A stretch of DNA of 64,000 nt from NCBI GenBank assembly GCA_026770575.1, contig MU657213.1:572-64571 (forward strand), read 5' to 3'. The notes under the pieces were generated by a model, which saw only the letters and a program-made list of their open reading frames with translations, was not told where the DNA came from and did no database searches. The DNA is from Pelagophyceae sp. CCMP2097. Lineage: Eukaryota > Sar > Pelagophyceae. The position numbers and the translations under genes are program-made. Positions 41,760 through 52,646 of this stretch are shown here, one piece after another (positions within the stretch are counted from its first letter, which is position 1; the number at the start of each line of letters is the position of its first letter).

Positions 41760-43384
41760 ATGGCTTTCCTCTTGGTCCTCCTCTTCGCCGGCGGCGCGTG
41801 CGTTCACAGCGTTCGTCGGTGCGCGGGCCATCGCAACGCGTCCGTAGGGCCTTTGCGCCGACGCGGCCGCTCGCTGCGAAGCGTGCGGCATCCGTGTCCA
41901 AGTGGTCCTCTTGGAAGACCCCCCGAGCCGCCGGTGGACCCTATACCCGGCGCACGGGCCCGCTGCGTGCGCGGGTAGTGAACAGTCGCTTTCAGAGTTG
42001 GCAGCGTGTCGCCTGTGGAAGTTGAAGTCCGAGTGGCCTTTCTTGGACGCTCCGCGCAGGCGTCTCGGCGCAGTCGCTCGTGGCGCAGGCCGAGGCTTTG
42101 GCGTTCTCAAAGTACCACGGCCTCGGCAACGACTTCCTCCTCGTCGACAACCGCGAGTCGTCGGAGCCGAAAGTCTCGCCGGACGAGGCGGTGCGTCGTC
42201 TCGCCATTCCCGCGTCTTTTGCTGCGCGCGTTCACCCACCACCGCAGGCGAAGATGTGCGACCGCAACTTTGGCATCGGTGCTGACGGCGTCATCTTCGT
42301 GCTGCCTGGCAAGGACGGGGCCGACTTTACCATGCGGATCTACAACTCGGACTCCACCGAGTGCGTCCTCCGTCACACTGCGATAACGCAAGCTAGACCG
42401 GTCTCAAATTTAGGCCGGAGATGTGCGGCAACGGCATCCGGTGCATGGCGCGCTACCTCGACGCCGAGCTCAAAGTCAAGGGCCGCGAGATTGATGGCGG
42501 CAACGAGTATTTGATCTCCACGGGCGCCGGCCCCATCGTGCCCGTCGTCCGCGGCGACGGCCAGATCACCGTCGACATGGGCCCGCCGGAGCTGCGCGCC
42601 GAGAAGGTGCCGACGAAGTTGGCCGCAACGACGGCCGACGGCACGGCGCTTGCGTCTTCGTGTGTCGTGGCAGGCGAGACGTTTGAGACGACGTGCGTCA
42701 GCATGGGCAACCCGCACGCAATCACCTTTGTCGAAGACGTCGACGCCTTTGACCTGGCCAAGTTTGGCCGGCAAATGTCCGCGGGTGCGTCTGAGCCTCG
42801 ATTCGACAGAGGGTCTCGAGACGGTTCTGCGTAGGCCACCCCATGTTCCCGAAGAACGTCAACGCCGAGTTCGTCGAGTGCATCTCGCGCACGCACTTTA
42901 AGATGCGCGTCTGGGAGCGCGGTGCCGGGCCCACGCTCGCATGTGAGTCCGACGAGGGCGGGTCGCGCCAACGTCAGAGATGGCCGTCGACGCCCGTCGA
43001 AAGTATACGATAGGCGGCACGGGCGCGTGCGCCGTCGCCGTCGCCGCGATGCTGACCGGCCGCGCGGATCGCTCTTCCGCCGTGACAGTGTCGTGAGCCG
43101 CCCTTTCCCTTTTCACTGTGTCGTTTCGCGGCCCTTTCGCATCGGCGCCCACCCTCTGCGATCCAGGCTGCCCGGCGGCCCGCTCATCATCGAGTGGCGC
43201 GAGGCCGACGGCAAGATTTACATGACCGGCCCGGTAAGCTTTTGTGGAAGCTTGTGTGGAAACTTGTGTGGAAGCTTGTGTGGAAACTTGTGTGGAAGCT
43301 TTTGTGGCAACGTCTCGGACGCCGTGCCTGCAAACCCGCTCCGCCTAGGCCGAATTCGTCTTCAGCGGCGAGCTCCCTCGGTGA
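41760..43384 (+). CDS. dapF: Diaminopimelate epimerase, nuclear-encoded with leader peptide
   Basis: DapF converts LL- to meso-diaminopimelate in lysine synthesis. Exons for the enzyme: 42089-42190, 42248-42360, 42414-42784, 42835-42942, 43014-43092, 43167-43233 and 43349-43384 (292 codons, all phases consistent). A tentative first exon 41760-41810 gives a signal peptide ([17 protein letters not shown]) joined in phase to [16 protein letters not shown], as expected for targeting to a secondary plastid. Both active-site cysteines are present: MCGNGIR and LACGTGACA. Other family motifs: [41 protein letters not shown] and [12 protein letters not shown]. The length without leader is about 290 residues, normal for DapF. 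The last intron contains a 12-bp tandem repeat. Confidence 0.92.
43238..43308. repeat. 12-bp tandem repeat inside the last dapF intron
   Basis: About six copies of GTGTGGAARCTT alternate AAGCTT and AAACTT within the intron at 43234-43348. The repeat array starts 4-5 bp after the splice donor. Confidence 0.85.
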
Positions 43385-43639
43385 TCTTCTCCGGCGCCCT
43401 CGGTGACCGCGCCGGGCGACGGGCGCGCGGCGAGCCGCCGCCGAATTTAATTTTGAAGTCGCGACGACAAAGGACACTTTCCCAGCCCGTCGACGCCCCT
43501 CAGTCGCGGAAACGATGCAATCAGAAGCGCTGCCAATTGCCGGGCTGCCTCGCCTCGAGCGGCCAGTGCGTCGGAATATGCAATCATCATGGCAGTGGCA
43601 GAAGCAGCGCTCTTTTACGAATCTGGGGAATCTCAGTGG

Positions 43640-43935
43640 AACGGGCCGTCTCGAAACTGTCACGAGGACCGCCTCGAAGATATCGTTTCGGGACCGTATC
43701 GAGGCCGTCTCGAGGGCCGCCTCGAGGCCGTCTTCAGGACCGTCTCGACGGAACCGTCTCGAGGACGTCTCATGACCGCCTTGAGGCCGTCTTGAGTCGG
43801 CCTCGAGGCCGTCTCGGGGGCTGTCCCCTCTCGAGGACTGAGGCCATCTCGAGGTCGTCACGAGACCGTCTCGAGGCGGTCTTGGGGCCGTCCAGAGGCC
43901 GTCTCGAAAACCGTCTCGAGGGCCGTCGTGCCACG
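43640..43935. repeat. Degenerate GC-rich minisatellite
   Basis: Roughly 25 units of 10-13 bp with the core GAGGCCGTCTC / GACCGTCTCGAG lie between dapF and the channel gene. Many units pair into palindromes such as TCGAGGCCGTCTCGAG. No protein frame across it is convincing. The rest of 43385-44109 shows no gene. Confidence 0.75.
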
Positions 43936-44109
43936 ACTGAGGTGGAATGCACGTCGAGTCTGCAAAACCGCCGGCGCCTTCGACCATGCCCATCCCGACT
44001 TCGAACTTCCGGAAACTTGAATCGATGCGCCGGAATGAACGACGTGAATGAGCCTTCAAGTTTAGGAATTCCTACTCAGTGAAAGGATTTGATTGAGCTC
44101 TTACTTTAG

Positions 44110-47100
44110 CGACAGGGTCGGGGGTCGGACCGCCGTCCGTAACGCCCGGGCCGGGTGGGCTCGCGATGTGGGGGTCGCCAAAGTGGCGCAGCGAGCCGAG
44201 GAGGAGCGCGTCTCCGCGCCGCCGCCGCGGGCGCCGACGTGGCGCAAGCTGCCCAAGGGGCAGGACGTAGCCTCGCACGAGTTGAGCAGCCCGGGGCCGG
44301 GCGGCGCGGTGAGCATCGTCGCGCAGCCGGGCGGCTTTCAGTTCGAGGTGCACGCGCGCGTCGACGTGCACGTCGTCGCGCTCCTCGATGTCAAGGAGTC
44401 GGACAACACGTTCGAGGCGCAGCTGCGCGTGTCGCTCGAGTGGGAGGTGTCCGAGGCGCAGTGGGCCGACTTCGTCGACTTTTGGACGCGCGAGTACGTG
44501 CCCCGGCTCCGCCTCGTCTTCATAAACGGCGTGAATCGCGCCAACGTCCTCGACGCCGACCATGCCGACGGGCCGGACGAGCTAGGCACCGAGCTCGTCG
44601 ACGAGGATGGCGAGACGCTCCGCTTCTTCCGCCTGCAAAGGCGCGTCACCGAGACGTTCCGCCAGACGTTCGACCTGCGCGCCTTTCCGTTCGACATGCA
44701 GCACCTCGCCATCGAGCTGGAGACGGAACCCATCGTCGTCCTGGGCCGCACGTATAATCTTGTCCTCGAGCACCCGGGCGGCCAGGCGGGGTCCGAGGGC
44801 TGCCACGTCATCTGCGAGAACGCGGACCGCGTCGACGACGCCGCCTTCGAGACGCTCTACGCGCTCGACGGCGCCGAACTTGCCGGGCCGGGCGAGTTGC
44901 GGCGCAATGAGTACGTCGTCCTCCTCTTCGTCTCGCGCAACTTCCGGTCGACGCTCTGGAACATCATCGTCCCGACGTTGTTCATCGAGTTGCTGTCGTT
45001 CCTGACGTACTGGGTCAATCCGTGCTCGCTCGCGGACCGCGCGGCCGTGACGGTGACGCTCTTCCTCACCGCGGTGAGCTTCAAGACGTACACGGCGGAC
45101 AAGCTTTCGGCGGTGCCGTACCTCACGTCCGTGGAGAGCTACCTCATGGTCTGCTTCTTCATCCTCGCACTGCAGGGCGCTGCTCCTCATCCTCGCCGCC
45201 AAGTTCTGCAACCCCGACGGCATCGAGGGCCAGGTGATGCCCGGCCGCTACCGGCGCCACGACGAAGTCCCCGAGCCGTACGTCTCGGGCGAGCCGTACG
45301 TCTCGCCCGAGCCGTACTGGTCCGAGGAGGAGCGCACGCGGCTGCAACACGTCGTCGACTCGGCGGCGCTCATCGTGACCCTGGCCTTGATCGTCGGCTC
45401 TTTCCTCGTCTACATCCTCGGCGACTACGTGCGCCTCCAGCGCCGCTGCGCCGAGGTGCACCGCATGAAGGCGGCCGCCGAGTCGCGCGGCGAGGCGCAG
45501 CTCAGCAACTTTGCCTTTACGGCGTCGCGCCCCCCACTCACTGACGATGTAGAAAACCAGAATAGCGTTGCAACCACGGAGGCGGACCTTTACGAAGGCC
45601 CGCGTGCGGCGGCCGCCGCGCAGGCACGATACCGTGAGGCCATCGAATACTTCCGGCTGCAGCAGAGGACGCCGACGGTGGGCTACGAGAACAAGCGCAT
45701 CGACGCGCGCTTTACGGGCGCCGTCAGCGCGCACCACAGGCTGATTCCGGAGGATCGCGCGGAGCGCGCAGCGCGCCCGGCGGCGCACGCGGGCGCCGCG
45801 GACCGCGCGGCCATCATCGACGCCGGCACGGGCTATACGAAGCTGCTGATCGCGTCGTACATCGACAACGGCCCGGACGAGCCGCCCGACGTGGTCGTCA
45901 AAGACCACAGCACGTTCCAGCTCCCCGGCGAGGAAAATTCGCCGCTCCTCGGCCTCTGCCGCGACGGAGACACGGCGCACTTTGAGACGTGGCTCCTCGG
46001 CACGCTGCGGCCGGTACTCTGCGTCGACGTCCAGGCGCTCCTCGCGCAGCAGTCGGGCAAAGAGCTCCTCCGCCTCCTCGCCCGCCAGGATGCGGCCGAG
46101 GATGCGGATCTCGCCCTCGAGCACCGCCGCCTCGCGCTGGATGCGGCCCTCGGTTTCAAGATCCGCTTCGCGCCGGCGTCGAAGCGCCTCTTCGCGCCGG
46201 TGTCGAAGCGCCTCTTTTACGTCCACGACAAGGTCAAAGGTGTGCGCGACGCCGAGAACGCCGCGCTAAAAAAGGACATGGCCTGCCGCAGCCTCAACGG
46301 CAAGGGCTTCTCCGAAAAGCTCCTCTGCGCGCAGCTCCAGCGCTGCGCGGCCATCCTTGACCATGGCTGCGCGCACGTTTCGCTCGAAGTCGGCGACCGC
46401 GTCGCCGTCGCCGCCGCGCGGCCGCTGCGCTACGCCGTCGCCCGGGGCGGCGAGCCCATGCTCGTGTCGCGCGACACCGCCGCGACGTTTGCCGTCTGGC
46501 CCGGGGCCAAGGGCACCGTGTCCGCCGTGCTGGGCGTGGACCTCGTCGAGGTGGCCTGGGACGAGCCGCAGGGCGGCGTGGCGGCGACGGTGGTGCACCG
46601 CTACGACCGGTCCGATGCGGGCCTCTTCGGTTCGCTTTGCGCGCTGGCCGAGTGTCAGCTCACGTTTGCGCTCTTTGCCGACGCCGAGAACGACGAGTGG
46701 CGCGAGCTCAAGCTCGTGCTCGGCACGGGCGCCTGGTTCCGCCACGCGGACGCGGCGACGCGCGCGCCGTTCCTCGAAATGGTCTCGCGCCTGGAGAAGC
46801 ACTTCCAGCACTGCGAGATGATCTCCCTCACGGTGCTGGACGAGGCGCGCTTCGAGGACTTGAGCATCCAGTATGCGCACCAGTGCTGCGGCTACGAAGT
46901 GCCCGAAGCCAGCCTTGCCGTGGGCCTAGGCTCGACGCAGCTTGTGACCATCGAGGCGCCCGGCGTGGGCGCCGACGTCGTCTTTCGCGACGTGGGAGGC
47001 GAGCAACGCGCGACGGTCCTCGCGCGTGAGCAGAAGAAGTTTGTCACCGCGCGGGGCTACCAGCGCTTCACGTATCTATACTCGCTCCGCCTCTGCACCG

Positions 47101-47795
47101 CCTCCGGCGCCGACAGCGCCGACTCCAAAGGCGCCATCGTCCACAACGTCGAACTCTGCCGCATCCCCCTCTCGACGGCGGTGCGCGGCTTCGGCAGAAG
47201 GACGTCGCACATAATCGCGTCGGGCAACAAGCGCGGCATCGATACTTTCCGCGACTGCACCCGCACCGTCGACGAGCTGCAGGCGGTCTGGCGCGCCGAT
47301 GCCACGACGCGCGTGGCGCAGGCCATCCGCGACCAGGAGATCCCCGCGGGCGCGTTTCACTCCGTCTGCGCCATCTCCGCCTGCTTCTACGCCGCGACGG
47401 CGGCGGGCCTCGAGGTGTCGAAGGAGGGGCCGACGATGTTGACCGTCCGCGACGCGCGCCGCAAGTTCGAGGACGAGCTCGAAGAAATGCTTCGCCTCTG
47501 CCGCGAGGCCAAGAAGAAAAACCCGAAGCTGACGCCCTGGGAGATCCTGGGGCTGAAGGAGCACAAGGGCTTTCCTATGAACCTCTCGAACATCACGTAC
47601 CAGTTGGTGCTCTGCGACCTCCTCTTCGACGACGACACGGAGATGCACTTTTGCCACAACTGGATTATCCAGGGCAAGGAGTTCCGTACCACGTGGTCCT
47701 CGGGCTGGTTCCTCGAGTCCCTCATGCGGTCCAAGGCCGAGCTCCGCAACGCTCGGCCCAATACGATCTACAAAGGGTTTTGCGGCCTCGTCTAG
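44110..47795 (+). CDS. Pro-loop pentameric ligand-gated ion channel fused in frame to a CD39/apyrase-like NTPase domain
   Basis: The first part is a pentameric channel. The beta-sandwich ligand domain (about 44330-44930) carries FDLRAFPFDMQHLAIELE: the Pro-loop is there, but both cysteines of the Cys-loop are absent. Membrane segments: M1 NIIVPTLFIELLSFLTYW, M2 RAAVTVTLFLTAVSF, M3 SYLMVCFFILALQ-ALLLILAAKF, M4 ALIVTLALIVGSFLVYIL. Inside M3 the frame shifts by one base (about 45175), probably a sequencing error or a lesion. From M4 the frame stays open into a domain with GDA1/CD39 landmarks: IDAGTGYTKLLI, LVLGTGAWFR, AVGLGSTQL and a terminal YQLVLCDLLF...FRTTWSSGWFLES. A 200-residue insert contains a GAKGTVSAVLGVDLVEVAWD segment. 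No start codon was found; an upstream exon is needed before the acceptor at 44109. The C-terminus of such channels is extracellular, so an ectonucleotidase there is topologically sensible. Confidence 0.6.
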
Positions 47796-49072
47796 TACGT
47801 CTTCACCCCCGAGGACTGCGCCTCGACCTTTTTCCACCACCGCCGGCTCCGCGCTCCTCTGAAGTAAGCAGCAGGGCCGTGCGCGCCCCTTTAAAAGGCC
47901 CGAGAGCATCGCAGTCTGGAACGTGTATGATCGCCGCGAATCGCGGGGTTGTGGGTTAAGCCGCTGCGGAGCGCGCGCCACGCTACAGTATTACCCCCGA
48001 GCGACGCGCTGCCGCAATCGCAGACTTTGATGTGGCAAGTCGTGTAATGTGGTATGAATCCCAGCAACTCAGACTCACGAGGGTGCATTTCCAAGCCCCA
48101 TCGACGCGATGGCGATTCGGAACGACGCGGGTCTGCATACAGCAAGGCAGTGGGACCACCGCGTCGCCCGTGGGAGACTCGGGCCGAGTCGAAACGCACG
48201 CCCGGTTTGCGCTCGAGCTCAACAAGTCTCTACAGCCTGCCAGAGTCCGGTTTGGGCCAGCTCCGTCGGCGGCGGTTGGGGTCCATGGGCGTCGGAGGCC
48301 CGGACTCTATTTTTGAATTTTTCGACCCTCGCTAGTAAGGACGGGCAGAACCAGTGAGACGCGATGCACTCTCGACGAAATGCCAGTGACCGACTCGATG
48401 CAGCGTGCGACTGAATGTGCGCTTTAACTCGCAGTCGCCAAGCCGGCGTCTCCTGCGTCGTCCCACTAACCGATTTGGCCCACGCGCGTGCCAGGATGGC
48501 CCTCGCGCACCCAGGGAGTCTGAAGCACCCCACCTTTTCAAGCGTATCCTGATTAACCGACCCGACCCTGATCCTCCCGCGCCCTACTAGTGCTCCCTCC
48601 GCAATGTTCTTTTTATGACCGCTGGATCGGCGGTGATGGATGTTCAGCTGTTGTGCACCTCGGCCCCTAGTCGTTGCACCTCGGCCGCCAGTCCCGCGTG
48701 CGCGTGCGCCGCGCAAGGCGTACTCGTCCGCGATGGTGAGGAAAAGGAGCACGCTGAGCGCCCACGGCAGGCGCGCCCCGCTGTCGGGCTTCGATGGCGC
48801 CGCCTGCGCCACGGCGGCTTCGGCCCGGTCGTTTGGCTGCGCGACGGACGCCGCGCGCGAGAGTCGCCTCGCTCCCGCTTCGGGCGCGTTTTTCGGCGGT
48901 GTCAACGGGTCGATCCGTCACCCAAGCCGCGGCTTTGGGTGACGTTTGCGAAAGTGCCGCGGGGCCCGCCAAACGGCCCTCGTCGTCGCCTCTGCATGCC
49001 TCGCGGTCCTTGCTCCCCCTTGCCGAGCCATGATACTCGCGCCCTCTATAATCTCCGCGGCGCGCCGCTCGC
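47796..49072. other. Intergenic, no supported gene
   Basis: The 3' part (48219-48905, minus strand) has an open frame with one hydrophobic segment (LPWALSVLLFLTIADEYAL) but no family match or start context, so it is not called. The first 70 bp after the TAG at 47795 stay open in frame (YVFTPEDCASTFFHHRRL), which could be chance or a real 3' extension lost to a stop. Confidence 0.4.
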
Positions 49073-49855
49073 CTAGCACCCGTCGAGAATGATGCGCGCC
49101 TGTACCAAGCCCTGCGCCGCAGCGAGGCGCAACCAACGCAGGCCTTCCGCGTTCGACTTGGCCACCCCGGAGCCGTCTATAAACGCCAAGCCAAGAATCA
49201 ATTGCGCTTCAGGGAATCCTTGGTCGGCCGCGCGTCTGAACCACAGCACGGCAGTCTCTAAATTCTTTATCACACCGTCGCCGGCTTCGTATAAAAGACC
49301 CAGTTTCAGCTGACATCGTACGTGGCCCTGCGCGGCGGCGAGCTCGTACATCTGGGCCGCTCGCTGCAGACTCGGCTGGCGGGTCGCGTGGCTCACGTCG
49401 CCAAGCTCCTCCTGCGCGTCGGCGTTGCCTGCGTCGACGTGTTTCTGGATGCGGCGGCGCCACTCGGCGTCCGACTTGTGGGCCGGCGTCATGCAGAGCG
49501 GGCATCTCGTGTCGTACTGCCGGCACTTGACGAAGCATGGCGAGCACAAGGTCGTGCAGCAGCACGCGTTGAACGACGTCTTTCCACCTCCAAAGGTAAG
49601 CAAATCGAAACAAATGGCGCACGTCCCACCCCAGGCCGGCGCCACCTTGATCTTCTTCGAAGTAAGCGAGTCGAGGATGCGGTCCTGGAACTCTGCCGCG
49701 AGCTGCTTGCACTGCGCCTTGTGCCCGCGGTCGTACCAGTCGACGAGCTGGCACTTTTTGGAACAATAATGCCGGCATTTGCACTTGGTGCAGTGCTTGC
49801 CGCCCGCCTCGCCGCAGACGCAGCACGGCTTTCGAGTGATCGGCGGGTCCTCCAT
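49073..49855 (-). CDS. MYND-RING-Sel1 protein, paralogue 4 (260 aa)
   Basis: The shortest paralogue. MYND (KPCCVCGEAGGKHC, CKCRHYCSKKCQLVDW), RING-like cluster (CAICFDLLTFGGG, NACCCTTLCSPC, RCPLC), then about three Sel1 repeats (SLQRAAQMYELAAAQG, NLETAVLWFRRAADQG, SNAEGLRWLRLAAAQG). The linker between MYND and RING is about 60 residues shorter than in paralogue 1. The start at 49855 (MEDPPITRKPCC) is set by the conserved opening; the open frame continues upstream through the leader and its intron, which is not coding. It shares a promoter region with the LOG-family gene on the other strand. Confidence 0.87.
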   Translation of the reverse strand: MEDPPITRKPCCVCGEAGGKHCTKCKCRHYCSKKCQLVDWYDRGHKAQCKQLAAEFQDRILDSLTSKKIKVAPAWGGTCAICFDLLTFGGGKTSFNACCCTTLCSPCFVKCRQYDTRCPLCMTPAHKSDAEWRRRIQKHVDAGNADAQEELGDVSHATRQPSLQRAAQMYELAAAQGHVRCQLKLGLLYEAGDGVIKNLETAVLWFRRAADQGFPEAQLILGLAFIDGSGVAKSNAEGLRWLRLAAAQGLVQARIILDGC

Positions 49856-50000
49856 CGCGTCGCGGACGGCCGTCCGTCGATTTGCCTTTGCGCTGCTCGT
49901 TTGGTACCTGCAGACGAGCCCCTCGAGGCGAAGTCGGTACAGTTGTGTTTTGGAACAACGTACCGGGCTGGGTGCTCCCGAGCGCGCGAGGACGCGGCGG
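49856..50000 (-). promoter_or_regulatory. Conserved 5' leader of MYND-RING-Sel1 gene 4 with UTR intron
   Basis: On the minus strand an exon ending CTCGGGAGCACCCAGCCCG is followed by an intron at 49963-49908 (GTACGT...TGCAG), then an exon opening GTACCAAACGAGCAGCGC. The AGAGCACTC box is replaced here by AAAGGCAAATCG, so the box has decayed while the exon ends and intron position remain. Confidence 0.55.
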
Positions 50001-50100
50001 CGCGGCGCGGCGATAAAGGCGAGGTTTCGCCAAACGAATGTGCAAGGCAAGGGTCACTTTTCGGCGACGTCTACCCTCAAAACACCGTGCCGGCGGCACG

Positions 50101-51069
50101 ATGAAGGTCGCGGTGTACGCGTCGTCTTCGTCGAGGACGTCGCCGGCGTTCCTTGATGCGGCGCGCGCCATCGGCGGCGGTCTCGCGGCGCTGGGGTACA
50201 CGGTGGTCAACGGCGGCGGTTCTGCCGGCGGCAAAAGGCAGCGTCAGTCGGACCGCCGCGGTCGGACTACAAACGCGGAGAACCCGGAGGTGCACACAGG
50301 AGTACGACGGAGTGCGAGGCGGCGGGGTGGACGGGCACGACTGTGATCGGCGAACACTGCCGGCGGGTGAGACCCTCGGAGCCAGGCATGGGCGGCTTGA
50401 ACGAGGCGGCGCGCGCCGGCGGCGGCCGCATCGTCTCCGTGATCCACGAGTGCTTCATCGTCGATGGTCAGGAATTTGAAAATGTGGATGAAATGTGAGC
50501 CTCCAGTCCCGCATTGCGCGCCTCGTTTCGCGTTGCCGCGCGCCGCCGCCTTTCCGCGCGCCGACGCTGCGCGCAGGATCGTGGCGCAGGGCGACGATCT
50601 CGGGGAGCGGAAGAGGTTGCTGCTGGCGCACGCGGACGTCGTCGTTTGCTTGCCTGGCGGGGTGAGCCGAGGGCGCTTCGGCGGGGCCGCGGCGGCAGCG
50701 TAGACTAGGTGGGCACGCTCGACGAGCTGTGGGACGCGGCTTCTTCGCGGCAGCTGGGATTCAAGGTCGCAAAACCCATATGCATCCTCAACCTCGACGG
50801 CTACTTTGCCGGGACACTGATGCAGCCAGAAACCGCGTCCGCAAACCGCCTCGGCGAGGACGCGAGCGAGTGGTCTTCGCACCGTTTTGGCTAGGCTCGA
50901 CCGCGCGGCAAGCGAAGGTTTGCTTTCCAAAGCGCCTTGGGAGATTTTCCACGTTGTCTCATCGGCCGAGGAGGCTTTAGCATGGTGCGTGGCGCACGAC
51001 CCCGCGACACACGCCGCCGCGACGACCGACGCGACGCTCCTCCGCAAGCGCGCCAAGAGCGACGCGTGA
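50101..51069 (+). CDS. LOG-family cytokinin riboside 5'-phosphate phosphoribohydrolase-like protein (208 aa)
   Basis: Five exons have consistent phases: 50101-50230, 50386-50494, 50577-50661, 50709-50836 and 50895-51069, giving 209 codons. LOG enzymes cleave the ribose phosphate from N6-modified AMP to release cytokinin bases, or from AMP in bacterial relatives. Family landmarks: VAVYASSSSRTSPAFLDAA, VVNGGGSAG-GMGGLNEAARAGG, the E-R-K helix GERKRLLLAHADVVVCLPGG, and the signature PGG-VGTLDELWDA restored by splicing, then PICILNLDGYF. The first intron has a GC donor (GCAAAA), the only choice that keeps both phase and the GGGSAG loop; a GT donor 11 bp upstream (GTTCTG) is also in phase but deletes that loop. 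The length is normal. The product and real substrate in this organism are unknown. Confidence 0.82.
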
Positions 51070-51147
51070 TTTTCTAACACCGCGCCTGTCGATGGACCCC
51101 CTGCCTTGAGTGGGTCGGATTCGACATGGTCTAGTATGTCGCCGGCT

Positions 51148-52577
51148 TCAGGCTTGGGCGCGCCAGGCGGGGAGGTGGCGGATGATTTTCTTTTTGGTGC
51201 CGAGCTTGATCCCAATCTCCTTCATGTCCTCGTCCGAGAGGAAGGCCAGCCTAATTTTCTGGTGATTCCAAAGCCTCGCGACTCGTTTCGCCCCCTGCGG
51301 GAGCCGCGCGACTCGTTTCGCCCCCTGCGGGCGGTCCGGGTTTGCATTCTGTCCGGCGCGGGCGCGAACGTTTGAGAATCAAAGATTTCGTTCTCGACGA
51401 GCGAGAGCCGCAAACCCGCAAGGCTCTCCTGCTCGAGGTCCAGCGTCCCAAGAAACTGCTCCAGCTCTGAGGCCAGCGGCGACGCCTGCCGCGGCGCGGC
51501 GGCCGGCCGCGGCGCCGCCGATGGCGCTCTTTGCGGCGGCGGCCGCGCGGGCGCGGGCGCGGCGGCGCGTGGTCGCGGCGCGGGCGTCGGCTGCCATTGC
51601 TGCGGCCACGGTTGGCGCACTTCCTGCTGCCGCTCGCGCCGCCGCTGGTCCTCGTGCCGCGCGAGGCGTTGCTGCGCTTCCGCCGCTTGCTGCCTCTCTT
51701 CAGTCTGCTGCTGCCACTGCCAAAGCTGCGCGTCGCGGCCCGGCGGCGGCTGCGCGTTTCGCGGCGGCTGCGCCCGGCGTCGAGCGGCGTCGGCCTTGCG
51801 TTGAAGAGCCGGGTTCGGAGTAAGCCTCTCGCCACCCGGGGGTAGGCGCGCCCCAGAGTACGGCGACGTTCGGTGCGCCAGGAGCCACTTCTCGATGGCC
51901 TCGCGCTCGTACGCCTGGCCGTCTCCTTGGAGCACGACGGGGTCGAGGAAGAGGGTGCGCCGAATTGGGCACGTGATGTCGTATTCGTCTTCCGGTGCGT
52001 CGGCATTCTCGCCGTCGTCGGTGAGACGAAAGTGCCGCGAGGGGTCCATCTGCTCCTCCATCAGCTCGAGCTGGTGCAGCTCCCTTGCTAAAGCCTCGTC
52101 TTTGAGCATCATCTCGCCTCGCCTTGCCGCAGCTTGCGCAGTCTCGTAAAACGCCGGCGCCGCAGCTAAAGCCGCCGCGTCGGGCACCGCCAGACGCAGA
52201 GCTTCCGCGATTCGCAGCTTCTCCGCCTCGGCCTCGCGCGCTTTCGCTGCGGCGACGGCCAAGGCGTCGCAAGTCTTGCGCCTCGCCGTTTCCTCAGCCT
52301 GCCAGTCCCGAGCCGTAAAATTCGCCAAAAGAGCAGCCTGCCGCTTCGACTCGCGCGCCGCTTTCTCAGCCTCCTTGTCCAGCAAAGTCTGCGCCAAATC
52401 GGCGAGGTCTCTCAGTTTCTTCAGGTTGCGGTGCGAAAAGAGGTCATTCCTGGCAGCAGCCGCCGCAAGCACCCTTGCGGGCCACTTGTCTTCGCAAAGG
52501 CACTGAAACAACCTGTTCGCGTCGCCGGCCAGCGCGGCGAGGTCGGCGTCCTTGACCTTTTGGACCCACTTCTCCAT
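51148..52577 (-). CDS. U-box E3 ubiquitin ligase with C-terminal SAM-like domain (436 aa)
   Basis: Exons are 52577-51370 and 51250-51148, giving 437 codons; the intron is GTTCGC...TTAG (119 bp). An N-terminal helical region (EKWVQKVKDADLAALAGDAN, ETARRKTCDALAVAAAKARE) resembles HEAT/armadillo-type and coiled-coil segments. The U-box is at residues about 197-260: DITCPIRRTLFLDPVVL, QAYEREAIEKWLLAHRTSPYSG. A Q/R/P-rich linker follows, then a SAM-like domain split by the intron: LASELEQFLGTLDL...SQT-LAFLSDEDMKEIGIKLG-TKKKIIRHL. U-boxes recruit E2 enzymes without zinc. Within the intron a 30-bp unit (core GCGACTCGTTTCGCCCCCTG) is tandemly duplicated. Confidence 0.82.
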
Positions 52578-52646
52578 GGTGCCCGCGTCGCGCCTAGGGT
52601 GAAAAAGGTCAAGCAGGAATCATGTTTGTTTCCACCCTCACGCTTT

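Noticed and set aside
43640..43935. CRISPR array
   Set aside because: Units are contiguous and degenerate with no unique spacers, in a eukaryotic genome.
48219..48905. Membrane protein on the minus strand
   Set aside because: One hydrophobic stretch in a low-complexity frame; no homology pattern, splice support or start context.
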